Assembly (NCBI GenBank): GCA_028281575.1
Contig: JANQJP010000074.1
Span: forward strand, 1-55,472
Direction of reading: 5' to 3'
Length of the DNA stretch: 55,472 nucleotides
Source: Cellvibrionaceae bacterium
GTDB lineage: Bacteria; Pseudomonadota; Gammaproteobacteria; Pseudomonadales; Cellvibrionaceae
Within the stretch, counting starts at the first letter, position 1. Each line of letters begins with the position of its first letter. Shown here piece by piece: positions 19,458-28,088 of the stretch. The position numbers were made by a program, and so were the translations under genes. The notes below the pieces were generated by a model. It worked only from the letters and a program-made list of their open reading frames with translations, was not told the DNA's origin and searched no databases.

Positions 19458-20705
19458 ATGGACAAGGCCTTAAAGGTACTTATAGTCGACAGCGAAAGCG
19501 CGACCTGTAAGCTGTTACAGCGACAGCTGCTGCGCTTTGGCGTTCGCGACGTCGAATCGTGTAACGATGGTGACACCGCGCTTGAGAAGATGCAGCGAGA
19601 GGATTTCCGCTACGACGCACTGCTGATCGACTTACAGATGTCCGGGATGGACGGACTTGAACTTTTAGACCGCCTGAACGAGCTCGATTACCGCGGTGGC
19701 ATCATTATCGTCTCATCTCTGGATACACGCGTTATCGATTTTACGTTGGATCTCGTCAGCCACTACAATCTTAAAATTCTGGGCTCTATCGAAAAACCTA
19801 TTTCTTCGAGCGTCATCGCGTTTATGGTCCGGAGAATTCGGCACTCGAGAAATGACAAACCTCTGCCAACGTCACTACCACTTAAACAACACGTCGTCGA
19901 TGCAATAGAAGCAAAAAAACTCAAAGTCTACTTTCAGCCGATCATCTCAGCGGCACGTAATTGTATCGTTACGCTCGAATGTCTTGCCCGCCTTGAAATC
20001 GACGAGTTCGGAGTCGTCGGTCCAGAGAGTTTTTTGCCTATTGTTGAAAAATACGATCTACATAAACTTTTTATTGAGGCGCTGTTTGAACACGCGGCTC
20101 CCTGCTATCACAAAATTGTACAGGAAACCGGTATAGATGCAGCGCTATCTGTTAACTTAAGCCCGAGCGAACTCAGCGATAATAACTTGCCGAACATTCT
20201 CGCTGAACATGTAGACCGGCATAACTTGAATCGCCAAAAAATACGACTGGAAATTACCGAAAAATTTTTTTTCTCCGATGAACTATACAAAAAGAACTTG
20301 AGTCACTTACGTATTCAGGGATTTGAACTTGCGCTCGACGATTACGGTACAGGTTATACCAACCTTCACCAGCTTAAAAGCCTTCCGTTTAATGAGATAA
20401 AACTCGATGGTGACCTTGTCGTTGGCATGCACAACGATAAAATACTTCGGATTATTGCGGAGTCTATCCAGAAATTAGCACGCGAACTCGGGCTAAGCTT
20501 GGTTGCGGAAGGCATCTCGGACCCGAGAGACTTGATGATACTAAATACGCTGGGTATCGACTTATACCAGGGTTATCTATTCTGTCAGCCACGCCCGGCA
20601 GACGACTTTATTCAATGGTCAAAACAATGGCACAAAACCATTGACCAAGCGCGCGCTTTTGATGAAAAGTTAATGGCCAGGGAACGACTTACCAAGTTCA
20701 ATTAG
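19458..20705 (+). CDS. Response regulator with EAL phosphodiesterase domain
   Basis: 415 residues: a receiver domain at 1-125 (IVDSES; phosphoacceptor Asp in LLIDLQMSG near residue 58; SIEKPI with the conserved Lys), a short linker, then an EAL domain from about 150 to 400. The signature reads ECLARL instead of EALxRL; other catalytic positions look intact (VNLSPSEL, LEITEKF, LDDYGTGY, IKLDGDLV, VAEGI). It probably degrades cyclic di-GMP under control of an unlinked histidine kinase; none is adjacent. It opposes in function the cyclase at 4.1-5.6 kb, though nothing ties the two together. Confidence 0.92.
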   Translation: MDKALKVLIVDSESATCKLLQRQLLRFGVRDVESCNDGDTALEKMQREDFRYDALLIDLQMSGMDGLELLDRLNELDYRGGIIIVSSLDTRVIDFTLDLVSHYNLKILGSIEKPISSSVIAFMVRRIRHSRNDKPLPTSLPLKQHVVDAIEAKKLKVYFQPIISAARNCIVTLECLARLEIDEFGVVGPESFLPIVEKYDLHKLFIEALFEHAAPCYHKIVQETGIDAALSVNLSPSELSDNNLPNILAEHVDRHNLNRQKIRLEITEKFFFSDELYKKNLSHLRIQGFELALDDYGTGYTNLHQLKSLPFNEIKLDGDLVVGMHNDKILRIIAESIQKLARELGLSLVAEGISDPRDLMILNTLGIDLYQGYLFCQPRPADDFIQWSKQWHKTIDQARAFDEKLMARERLTKFN

Positions 20706-20735
20706 CGACTTAGTATTTAGTTCATATGAATTTGG

Positions 20736-21098
20736 TTACCAGGCATTTTTTTCATACTTATTAAGCTCATCAGGGAGCTTACCATATATTTTTGTTCTTC
20801 TAATCGATTCTAAGGCAGCGGCTTTATCTCCTTCCGATATTGCCAATTTAGCTTGGTCAATATGGAAACGATAGCGTTTTTTTCTTATTCGACGACCAGC
20901 GCCAAGCGCATACCTATTTGCAACCTCGAACCCTAATACGGCTAAAGGAAATACCAATAACAGCAACCATGGCACTTCAACCAATAAAGCTATACATACA
21001 GAAATAACAAATGACCCGCCAGAAATCGTTGCGACGGTTAAACAGCCCAATCCATCGTGGCCTGAAGGCTGTTTATATCCATACCGTTTGTACCACAT
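20736..21098 (-). CDS. Small membrane protein of unknown function
   Basis: 120 residues, not recognised. A hydrophobic region at about 28-62 can make two membrane spans (GGSFVISVCIALLVEVPWLL then LLVFPLAVLGFEVANRY). A basic stretch (GRRIRKKRYRFH) and a helical, charged C-terminus follow. GGAA lies eight bases before the ATG. It converges on the EAL gene with 30 bases between stops and is the last of four minus-strand genes in an AT-richer block. Confidence 0.65.
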   Translation of the reverse strand: MWYKRYGYKQPSGHDGLGCLTVATISGGSFVISVCIALLVEVPWLLLLVFPLAVLGFEVANRYALGAGRRIRKKRYRFHIDQAKLAISEGDKAAALESIRRTKIYGKLPDELNKYEKNAW

Positions 21099-21179
21099 TC
21101 TATAAGTTCCTAGCGCACCGTTAGCGCGAACGATACAAGAGCAAATCTGATAATCGAAAGCCGCGACACCAAGTTAATA

Positions 21180-21710
21180 TTACAAAGTCATACCGCCGTT
21201 CAGAAAGTCCTCACACATTTTTATACCAGCGAAGTTAGCAGCAGAGCGTATATCATCGGATAATATTAAATCTCTTGGTTGCTCACCCTTGGAATCAACA
21301 ACATTGAGACGACAACCAGTTTCGTTCATCCAAAATTTGATTTCATAATCTTCAAATGCTTCAGTTTCAAACACAGTGGCAAAGCGGCAGGACGCAGTTT
21401 TTAGATGTATCGAGTTATTTTCTGCCACCATCATTCGGTCAAATGAGTAAAACACTTTCATTTCTGGAGGATAGGATAAAACTGTACTTTCGGGGATTAC
21501 CATCCCATTTTTCTTTTTGATACTTTTACCCTTAGGCATAATTTTTCGAGTGTAGCAGTCACCTACGTTTTGATAGTACCCCACCGCAGACCAGATCCCA
21601 CTCAGCTTCACCGTTGATGCGTCATTATTTTTGTACTCCTCAACCGGCAATATGGTTACACATCCTGCGAGTAAAATTAAAAAAAGCAGCATTGATAACT
21701 TTTTAAACAT
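21180..21710 (-). CDS. Putative lipoprotein
   Basis: 176 residues starting with a lipoprotein signal peptide: MFKKLSMLLFLILLAGC, with Cys17 in the LLAGC lipobox. The start at 21710 has AGGGG in front and places the signal peptide at the N-terminus; an upstream in-frame start at 21764 would bury it. The rest is a soluble domain with several Cys residues and no family I recognise. It should be anchored in the inner or outer membrane facing the periplasm. It belongs to the AT-richer accessory block. Confidence 0.75.
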   Translation of the reverse strand: MFKKLSMLLFLILLAGCVTILPVEEYKNNDASTVKLSGIWSAVGYYQNVGDCYTRKIMPKGKSIKKKNGMVIPESTVLSYPPEMKVFYSFDRMMVAENNSIHLKTASCRFATVFETEAFEDYEIKFWMNETGCRLNVVDSKGEQPRDLILSDDIRSAANFAGIKMCEDFLNGGMTL

Positions 21711-21765
21711 GATGCCCCTAATATACCCCCATTCGAAAAAGTAACTCTTCTCATAAACAGTCATG

Positions 21766-21787
21766 AAAACGCCTAAGACTTAAGGCG
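21766..21787 (-). terminator. Weak terminator-like hairpin after the methyltransferase gene
   Basis: On the minus strand CGCCT and AGGCG pair around an 8-base loop and are followed by TTTTC. The stem is only five pairs, so confidence is low. Confidence 0.3.
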
Positions 21788-21816
21788 ATCCGACTACCCA
21801 CGTTTGTTACTGCTCA

Positions 21817-22536
21817 CTATGCCTTGGTTCCCGATACGCCGGAAGCACAACCAAAAAATAATTTATGATATTCAGCCTGAAGGCCCTGGGCCTGAAGATA
21901 GGTATAGAAGTGTTTACAATCTACGAACTCTGCCACATACGTTCCAATAGCGCCATATCCGTAGGAGTACCCCAAAAACAGTTTTTCAATGACCGGCATC
22001 ACCTTTTTCAGATAAAACATATATAGCCATGAAAATACCCAATCTTTTGGATGAGAGACCTCTACAAAAGAAAAAACACCACCCGGCTTTAAGATTCGAT
22101 AAACCTCGGCAGCAAGCGCTTCTTGCTGCTCAACAGTGAAGGTCTTTATTCCGAAACTTGATATAACAAAGTCAGCCGTTGCACTTGGTATGTTATTACG
22201 GAACACATCAACTTCCATAAATTTAAACTTCTGCGAATTGATTTTATCCGCCTGAGCTTTAGATCCTTTTATCATTTCCGGAGAGATATCAAGCCCAGTT
22301 AAACTCACGATGGTGGGGTGTAGTGATAACAGGCTAGCCCAGGTTTCACCGCGACCACACATTAAGTCATACCCGGATGCGTACTGGGAAAGCCCTCTCA
22401 GTTTCGAAATACACTGTTTCCTCCATCTCTCAGTGAATCCGAATGATGCCAGATAATTTGTATATCCGTATGTATTTGCCACCCTGTCAAATAAATCTCG
22501 AACATACTCTGAATCATGAATATTTTTTTTAGTCAT
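21817..22536 (-). CDS. Class I SAM-dependent methyltransferase, UbiE/COQ5-like
   Basis: 239 residues with the methyltransferase fold: YDLMCGRGETWASLL is motif I, in which the usual glycine-rich loop reads CGRGE; GLDISPEMI follows as the ribose-binding strand, then FVISSFGIKTF and LKPGGVFSFVEVSHP. The beginning VRDLFDRVANTYGYTNYLAS resembles UbiE/MenG proteins, but the genomic context is accessory and the housekeeping ubiE would be expected with other ubiquinone genes. Its substrate is therefore open. Start at the ATG 22536 is preferred over a TTG at 22569; neither has a clear ribosome site. Confidence 0.8.
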   Translation of the reverse strand: MTKKNIHDSEYVRDLFDRVANTYGYTNYLASFGFTERWRKQCISKLRGLSQYASGYDLMCGRGETWASLLSLHPTIVSLTGLDISPEMIKGSKAQADKINSQKFKFMEVDVFRNNIPSATADFVISSFGIKTFTVEQQEALAAEVYRILKPGGVFSFVEVSHPKDWVFSWLYMFYLKKVMPVIEKLFLGYSYGYGAIGTYVAEFVDCKHFYTYLQAQGLQAEYHKLFFGCASGVSGTKA

Positions 22537-22634
22537 TTTTAAGTCAAATGGAAATATTATCTCGCCCAAATATAGGACCGCTGTATAAGTCGTCGTTTGC
22601 TTACTAGGGAAATTCAGTAAGAGGCGACATGAAG

Positions 22635-23069
22635 CTATCTATTAGATCTAATTTCTAAAGCAAGCTCACTTACTTTTTTTACATCCTTTATTTCAGAACT
22701 ATATAAGACTTCAAGCTTATCACCTTCCAGATATACTTTATGCACCCATTCATTAATAATGGGGCCACGCTCAGGTTCGTCTATCACTTCAGAATATAAC
22801 GGGTCATTAGTAGGAACATGACACTCATCGAAATTCAGGCCGCCTTGATAAAGTTGAAGTATTCTTACTTTATCCGAAAAACCGGAAGTACTTAGAACCA
22901 AATGATACTCCTTGCCTTCGGCTCGAATACTATCTATTACCGCGTAAGAGTTACTATAGCCACAGTCAAATCCGCTTCCCACTTTCCACACAAACCATAA
23001 AAACAACCCAGCCACAATAGATAGAAGCATAATTAAAGTTATAAAAAATATCTTAAGTGCTTTTTTCAT
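22635..23069 (-). CDS. Small anchored protein of unknown function
   Basis: 144 residues with an N-terminal hydrophobic segment (KIFFITLIMLLSIVAGLFLW) that may be a signal anchor, followed by a soluble periplasmic part with Cys residues in GFDCGYSN and FDECHVP that could pair. No family recognised. The coding sequence is clearly AT-rich. First gene of the minus-strand accessory block, 39 bases after the DUF4262 remnant. Confidence 0.65.
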   Translation of the reverse strand: MKKALKIFFITLIMLLSIVAGLFLWFVWKVGSGFDCGYSNSYAVIDSIRAEGKEYHLVLSTSGFSDKVRILQLYQGGLNFDECHVPTNDPLYSEVIDEPERGPIINEWVHKVYLEGDKLEVLYSSEIKDVKKVSELALEIRSNR

Positions 23070-23108
23070 CTTGGCTTAACAGATGGGAATAGCTTTAGAA
23101 TAGGTAAT

Positions 23109-23198
23109 TCATGGCTTACCTTCTCTCTCCATAACATTAAGAGCATGGCATCCGGACTCTTCAATATCATCAAGCGCCTTTTGATCTCGTTCATCCAT
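23109..23198 (-). pseudogene. Stump of a DUF4262-type gene
   Basis: A 29-codon frame reads MDERDQKALDDIEESGCHAL and then a short tail and stop. This is the beginning I associate with DUF4262 proteins, which normally run to more than 100 residues. Nothing downstream in any frame continues the domain, so the gene seems to have lost its body by deletion. The family call rests on my memory of the N-terminal pattern. Confidence 0.5.
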
Positions 23199-23208
23199 CT
23201 CAATACTT

Positions 23209-23596
23209 ACTTAATTTAACGCCCTAAGCAGCATCACGCCTATAAACACACTGTATTTACTGTAAAGACGATACGAAAAAAGATAAGTATCAGGAAGTTA
23301 GAACACAAAGCTCTCGCCTCTTGTTATTATTCGGCATATCCGTTTTATGGTTTGATTATACCTTTTCAACTCCCTCTGTCTATTTCAGGACTGCCGCGAA
23401 GAAAAATCGTAGCCATCGGATTAGGCGCTCTATACCTTTCCAGACATGTAGCACAAAAAAAATTGCACAACAAACTGTGGGAGTTACTTAGATACAGCAA
23501 CGTGCAAACCTCGACGATTCACGCGTGTGTTGAATCGCAGCGGCCAGGGCATTATTCGCCCCACCGATACGCTGGAAGGTTAAAATTTTGCGAAAG
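23209..23596. other. Gene-free stretch upstream of the accessory block
   Basis: I see no supportable gene. A 15-bp string with two ACTGT copies lies at 23250-23264. A plus-strand frame from 23352 runs into the antisense of typA and looks like a shadow. The stretch follows the typA stop codon without an obvious terminator hairpin. Confidence 0.5.
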
Positions 23597-25411
23597 TTAT
23601 TTTGCGTTCTTAGCGCGTTTTCTTTCGTTTTCCGTAAGGAGTTTTTTTCGCAAGCGAATACTGGCCGGCGTAACTTCTACCAACTCATCGTCTTCAATAA
23701 ATTCCAATGCCTGTTCTAAGGTATGGGTAATTGGTGGCGTGAGCGTAAGTGCTTCGTCGGTGCCGGCGGCGCGAATATTTGTAAGCTGCTTGGCTTTGGT
23801 AGGATTCACAACCAAATCGTTGTTGCGCGAATGAATACCGATAACCTGCCCTTCGTAAACATCCACTGCGTGCCCCAAAAATAAGCGACCGCGATCCTGC
23901 AAATTAAAAAGTGCGTAGGCCAGCGTTTTGCCTTTCACCATGCTGACCAAAACGCCGTTTTGACGCTTCGCGACGTCACCTTCTTTTACCGGTCCATAAT
24001 GATCAAAAATACTTGTCATAATGCCCGAGCCGGAAGTAATTGTTAAAAATTGTCCACGAAAACCAATGAGACCGCGCGAAGGAACAACAAAAGATAAGCG
24101 CACACGCCCTTTGCCGTCGGGTTCCATGTTGGAGAGTTCGCCTTTGCGCGCGCCGAGTTCTTCCATAATCGCGCCTTGGTGTTGATCTTCAACATCAATC
24201 ACTACCGCTTCATATGGCTCAAGAATTTCTCCATCGACTTCCTTTTGTACCACTTCAGGTCGGGACACGCCGAGCTCAAACCCCTCTCGTCGCATGGTTT
24301 CTATAAGCACGGAAAGGTGGAGCTCGCCGCGCCCGGAGACGATAAATTTGTCTGCACTGTCGCCCTGCTCGACTTTGAGCGCAACATTGTGAATAAGCTC
24401 TTGATCAAGGCGCTCTTTTATATTCCGGCTGGTAACAAACTTGCCTTCCTTTCCAGCAAACGGTGAGTCATTTACGATAAAGGTCATGCTGACTGTGGGT
24501 TCGTCCACGGTCAGCGCAGGCAGCGCTTCCACATTTTCCGGGTCGCACAGGGTATCCGAAATGCCGAGCTTATCGATACCGGTAACACACACAATATCGC
24601 CAGCTGTCGCCAGGTCAGTGTCAATGCGCTCCAAGCCCAAATAACCTTTCACATTAAGTACACGACCCTTGCGCTCTGCGCCATCTGCCGTTTTAACCAC
24701 AACTTGTTGATTTGGCTTCAAGATGCCACGCGTAATGCGGCCGACACCAATTACGCCAACATAGCTATCGTAATCCAGCGCAGATACCTGCATTTGAAAC
24801 GGCGCCTCGGGATCTACATCGGGCGCTGGAACATGGTCGACAATCATTTGATAAAGCGGTGTCATATCTTCCGCCATGGTCTCTGGGTCGTCACCAGCTA
24901 TGCCGTTCAGTGCGGACGCATAGATCACCGGAAAATCCAGCTGTTCTTCGGTCGCGCCCAAGTTATCAAAAAGATCAAACACCTGGTCCAACACCCAATC
25001 CGGGCGCGCACCCGGCCGATCCACTTTATTGATCACCACTATCGGCTTTAAGCCCTGTTCAAACGCTTTTGATGTGACAAAACGCGTTTGCGGCATGGGT
25101 CCGTCGACGGCATCGACGAGCAGGCATACCGAATCGACCATCGATAAGACGCGCTCCACTTCACCACCAAAATCGGCGTGCCCCGGGGTATCGACAATAT
25201 TGATTCGATAATCCTGCCATTTGATCGCGGTATTCTTCGCCAAGATGGTAATACCACGCTCCTTTTCCTGGTCGTTGGAATCCATGATGCGTTCGGTGCC
25301 TTCGTTCTTTCGATCGAGGGTACCGGACTGGCTGAGAAGTTTATCGACGAGCGTAGTTTTGCCATGATCAACATGGGCGATGATCGCAATATTGCGTAAG
25401 TTCTGAATCAC
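23597..25411 (-). CDS. typA: GTP-binding protein TypA/BipA
   Basis: Ribosome-associated translational GTPase used in 50S assembly and stress or cold adaptation. 604 residues in the normal order: G domain with [22 protein letters not shown] and NKVDRPGA, then beta-barrel, two alpha/beta domains and the BipA-specific C-terminal domain ending in basic residues. The GTG at 25411 is chosen: GAGG lies six bases upstream and the protein then starts [11 protein letters not shown], as in E. coli. A TTG at 25423 would add four residues. Confidence 0.97.
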   Translation of the reverse strand: MIQNLRNIAIIAHVDHGKTTLVDKLLSQSGTLDRKNEGTERIMDSNDQEKERGITILAKNTAIKWQDYRINIVDTPGHADFGGEVERVLSMVDSVCLLVDAVDGPMPQTRFVTSKAFEQGLKPIVVINKVDRPGARPDWVLDQVFDLFDNLGATEEQLDFPVIYASALNGIAGDDPETMAEDMTPLYQMIVDHVPAPDVDPEAPFQMQVSALDYDSYVGVIGVGRITRGILKPNQQVVVKTADGAERKGRVLNVKGYLGLERIDTDLATAGDIVCVTGIDKLGISDTLCDPENVEALPALTVDEPTVSMTFIVNDSPFAGKEGKFVTSRNIKERLDQELIHNVALKVEQGDSADKFIVSGRGELHLSVLIETMRREGFELGVSRPEVVQKEVDGEILEPYEAVVIDVEDQHQGAIMEELGARKGELSNMEPDGKGRVRLSFVVPSRGLIGFRGQFLTITSGSGIMTSIFDHYGPVKEGDVAKRQNGVLVSMVKGKTLAYALFNLQDRGRLFLGHAVDVYEGQVIGIHSRNNDLVVNPTKAKQLTNIRAAGTDEALTLTPPITHTLEQALEFIEDDELVEVTPASIRLRKKLLTENERKRAKNAK

Positions 25412-25518
25412 AGGGGGCCTCAACGTCAGGCGGGTAGTAGAAGGGCGCGCATTATAGCGTGGTCGTATGATAGAAAATAGACACTAGTGCAACGCGAGAA
25501 AATCAAAGCCGCAGAGAC

Positions 25519-25800
25519 TCAATAACGAATGTAGAAACCCGCATGCTCATCGGCACTATCACCCTCGACACCCTCTCTGCTCTCCACATGCTCAACCTCG
25601 GCTAAGCCGGGCCCAACCCACAACCAGTTTTCGAAAACGACAAGTACGGAAGCCTCGCCAATGGCGAGCACTTCTACAGTCCCGTCATCCCTATTTCGGC
25701 ACCAACCGTGTACGCCTAACTCCAGGGCTTTTATTTGGGTGGACGCCCGATACCCAACACCCTGAACGCGACCGGAAACAACGTAACTTTTCAATATCAT
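25519..25800 (-). CDS. acyP: Acylphosphatase
   Basis: Small enzyme hydrolysing acyl phosphates. 93 residues from the ATG at 25800. The phosphate loop GRVQGVGYRAS and the following GWCRNRDDGTVEV carry the expected Arg and Asn catalytic positions; the C-terminus FYIRY is typical. The ATG overlaps the TGA of the upstream gene (ATGA), which favours it over the ATG at 25812. It ends about 110 bases from typA and probably forms an operon with the two genes upstream. Confidence 0.93.
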   Translation of the reverse strand: MILKSYVVSGRVQGVGYRASTQIKALELGVHGWCRNRDDGTVEVLAIGEASVLVVFENWLWVGPGLAEVEHVESREGVEGDSADEHAGFYIRY

Positions 25801-26252
25801 TTGCGCGGCCATTCAATAAATTTGTCCCCACCTTTTTTAATGGCTTTGCCTTTAGGCGCCTCCTTGTCTTCGAAAGTTTCGAATTTCGCTATGCGGCCAC
25901 TGCCAGATCTCACGTAACAGGTAATGTAAAACATAATTGTCTGATGTGCTTTTTCTCTAATATCGGCCGTTAAAAATATCTTGTAAAGATAAACGTCACT
26001 TTCAAAACGACTGCTGTGATTATCAACGGTCAGTAATGCGAGCTCATCGCCAAAATGGTCGCGGGTTCTCGCCTGGCAAGTGAGCACAGCATCGGTGAAT
26101 GTAACATTGCGATAACCTTTTTCCTGGCCGTCTCCCATATCGAACAAGGCGCCGGAAAAGACAAGTGTTATCAAAACGGAAATCACTATCGTCGCAATTG
26201 CTGCAACCACCACAAAAACATTTTGTTTCGTGTGCTTACCCTTATCTGCCAT
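25797..26252 (-). CDS. Single-span membrane protein of unknown function
   Basis: 151 residues from the ATG at 26252, which has AAGGG upstream; a reading from 26288 would overlap thiI further. One N-terminal membrane segment (VFVVVAAIATIVISVLITLVF), then a periplasmic domain with two Cys residues (VLTCQARTRD, YITCYVRSG) that may form a disulfide. No family recognised. It lies between thiI and acyP and is coupled to acyP by a four-base overlap. Confidence 0.7.
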   Translation of the reverse strand: MADKGKHTKQNVFVVVAAIATIVISVLITLVFSGALFDMGDGQEKGYRNVTFTDAVLTCQARTRDHFGDELALLTVDNHSSRFESDVYLYKIFLTADIREKAHQTIMFYITCYVRSGSGRIAKFETFEDKEAPKGKAIKKGGDKFIEWPRK

Positions 26253-26262
26253 TCGGAAACCC

Positions 26263-27726
26263 TTAAGACGGTATAGGTCTATAGACACCTATATTTTTAA
26301 AGCCCATATCACTTAAATGCAGCGCGTGGAGTTTGCTCATAACCCCCTTGTCGCAATACAAAAAATACATCGCTGCTTTATCTAATTCTTTACAACGACT
26401 GTTGAGAGTATAGAAAGGAATATGCAGGACTTCATTTTCTTCAAATGTCAGCGGGCGTACGTCAATTTCATGAGGGTGCCGAATGTCGATGACAATGTGC
26501 TCACGCGCCAATGCGCTCACTTCAACCAAGCTATTAGTAGCCGTTTGACCATCTGTCATAACTTCGTCAATGGTCTGCGTTTTTGATCGTGCAACCGCGT
26601 CGCTCAAAGTATCAAAATTAAATTGCGCTTCCTCCGCTTCCAGTTTTTGCAAATTCACGCTGGCGGAGGGTTTTACCGAAATAACGCCACAGTATTCAGG
26701 CATGGAAGCCGAAAATTCTTCTGTTCCAATATGCCGCGACAGCGAAATTATTTCCGGCTTATTCATTGTAATCAGCGGCCTGAGCACAAGCTTATCGGTG
26801 ACCTTGTCAATCGCGTGTAGATTAGGCAGAGTCTGACTCGATACCTGCGAAATGGCTTCTCCTGTAACAAGTGCATTTAGCTCGCCTTTATCAGCAATTT
26901 TTTCAGCCGCTCTGAGCATCATGCGTTTTAGCACCACCCCCATATTCGACGGGCTTATTTTTTCCATGATTTCGCTAACGACACCGTCGAAGGGTACCGC
27001 CACAAACTTCACGCGATGCGAAGAAGAAAATTTATTCCATAAATAAAACGCAACTTCTTTTACGCCCACTTCGTGTTCGCGACCGCCCAAATTAAAAAAA
27101 CAAAAATGCGTTTTCATACCTCTGCGCATTAACATATAGGTCGCGACACTCGAATCAAAACCGCCACTCACCAGCGTTAACACATCTTCTTGCGTACCGA
27201 GCGGAAAACCACCCAAGCCTTCGCGCCGCTGTTCGACAACGTAAAAAGTATCGTCTTTGATCTCGAGCAGAATATGGACATCGGGATCTTTGAGTTTTAC
27301 ACCCGCAGCCAACGTATGTTGCCTGATACCTCCACCAACATAGCGCTCTACATCAATGGAATTAAAATCGTGCTTGCCGCTGCGTTTTACGCGAACACAA
27401 AATGTCAGGCCGTCGAGTTTGTCTTGCCAGTAGTCATAGGCGCGTTCATAAATATCGTGAAGATCAGTAAACGAAAATGCGCGGACTTTTGAGAAGTGAG
27501 CAATACCCGGCGTGCACGCCAGCATCTCACTGATACTTGCCTCTATAGATGCTTCTTCAGACGCGACCCTGAGTACTATCCTGTCCCAGTCCAACACCAC
27601 TGTTGCACTGGGGTGAATACGACGCGCCAGGATGCGCAGGTTGTCAGTCAACTTTTTTGACCAACGTTTGCGTACGGACGTACTTTTAATTGTGATTTCG
27701 GGAAATAGACGAACGATAAATTGCAT
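26263..27726 (-). CDS. thiI: tRNA 4-thiouridine synthase/thiazole sulfurtransferase
   Basis: Thiolates uridine 8 of tRNA and passes sulfur to thiamine thiazole synthesis. 487 residues from the ATG at 27726 (E. coli 482): ferredoxin-like and THUMP domains at 1-170, PP-loop SGGFDSS at 187-193, and a C-terminal rhodanese domain with catalytic Cys458 in LYCDKGVMSK. The rhodanese domain is present, as in the enzymes that serve both tRNA and thiamine. Upstream codons to 27798 do not resemble the family. It is divergent from glnA. Confidence 0.95.
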   Translation of the reverse strand: MQFIVRLFPEITIKSTSVRKRWSKKLTDNLRILARRIHPSATVVLDWDRIVLRVASEEASIEASISEMLACTPGIAHFSKVRAFSFTDLHDIYERAYDYWQDKLDGLTFCVRVKRSGKHDFNSIDVERYVGGGIRQHTLAAGVKLKDPDVHILLEIKDDTFYVVEQRREGLGGFPLGTQEDVLTLVSGGFDSSVATYMLMRRGMKTHFCFFNLGGREHEVGVKEVAFYLWNKFSSSHRVKFVAVPFDGVVSEIMEKISPSNMGVVLKRMMLRAAEKIADKGELNALVTGEAISQVSSQTLPNLHAIDKVTDKLVLRPLITMNKPEIISLSRHIGTEEFSASMPEYCGVISVKPSASVNLQKLEAEEAQFNFDTLSDAVARSKTQTIDEVMTDGQTATNSLVEVSALAREHIVIDIRHPHEIDVRPLTFEENEVLHIPFYTLNSRCKELDKAAMYFLYCDKGVMSKLHALHLSDMGFKNIGVYRPIPS

Positions 27727-27751
27727 CAAACTACCAACAAGGACCCATTTA

Positions 27752-27776
27752 GGTGCAAAAATACCGCAGGAGCACC
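27752..27776. promoter_or_regulatory. Candidate NtrC-binding enhancer upstream of glnA
   Basis: GGTGC at 27752-27756 and GCACC at 27772-27776 form an inverted repeat of NtrC-like half-sites. A further GCACTTAGTGC lies at 27815-27825. They are about 35-110 bases upstream of the sigma-54 promoter, the normal enhancer position. Half-site spacing differs from the textbook site, so binding is tentative. Confidence 0.4.
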
Positions 27777-27860
27777 AAAAAAGGACAAAAAATTTCAATC
27801 TGCTCCATTAACGAGCACTTAGTGCCACGAGCCATAAGGCCCGGCGACGAGCGCTTATTA

Positions 27861-27876
27861 TGGCATATAAATTGCG
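27861..27876 (+). promoter_or_regulatory. Sigma-54 promoter of glnA
   Basis: TGGCAT-N5-TTGCG matches the -24/-12 consensus TGGCAC-N5-TTGCW with correct spacing. It is about 200 bases before the glnA ATG. With ntrB and ntrC directly downstream of glnA, nitrogen-controlled transcription is the expected mode. Confidence 0.8.
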
Positions 27877-28088
27877 GTTCACTTTCCGCACTTAAACCCC
27901 TTTATCGGGTCGGTGGGTTGCTTGCAGTCTTTGGAACAAGGCGCGGCCATTGCCTATGGATTGCAGTTAACAGCCCAACGAGATTGCTTTAAGATTGCAT
28001 GCTCTTCGGGGTAGTAGCTCCCACCGCTACTATTTTTTTTATTCTATAACAACGTTGGCTCGGACCATGAGTCTGGAGGAATCCACCT

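Noticed and set aside
20736-23069. Integron cassette array, because four same-strand unknown genes have gaps of about 80-105 bases
   Set aside because: I could not find paired RYYYAAC and GTTRRRY core sites in the gaps, and there is no integrase in the window.
23250-23264. LexA-like box made of two ACTGT copies
   Set aside because: The halves are direct rather than inverted and do not fit CTGT-N8-ACAG; no SOS gene follows.
23352-23834. 160-codon plus-strand frame
   Set aside because: More than half of it is antisense to typA, it has no family pattern and no ribosome site.
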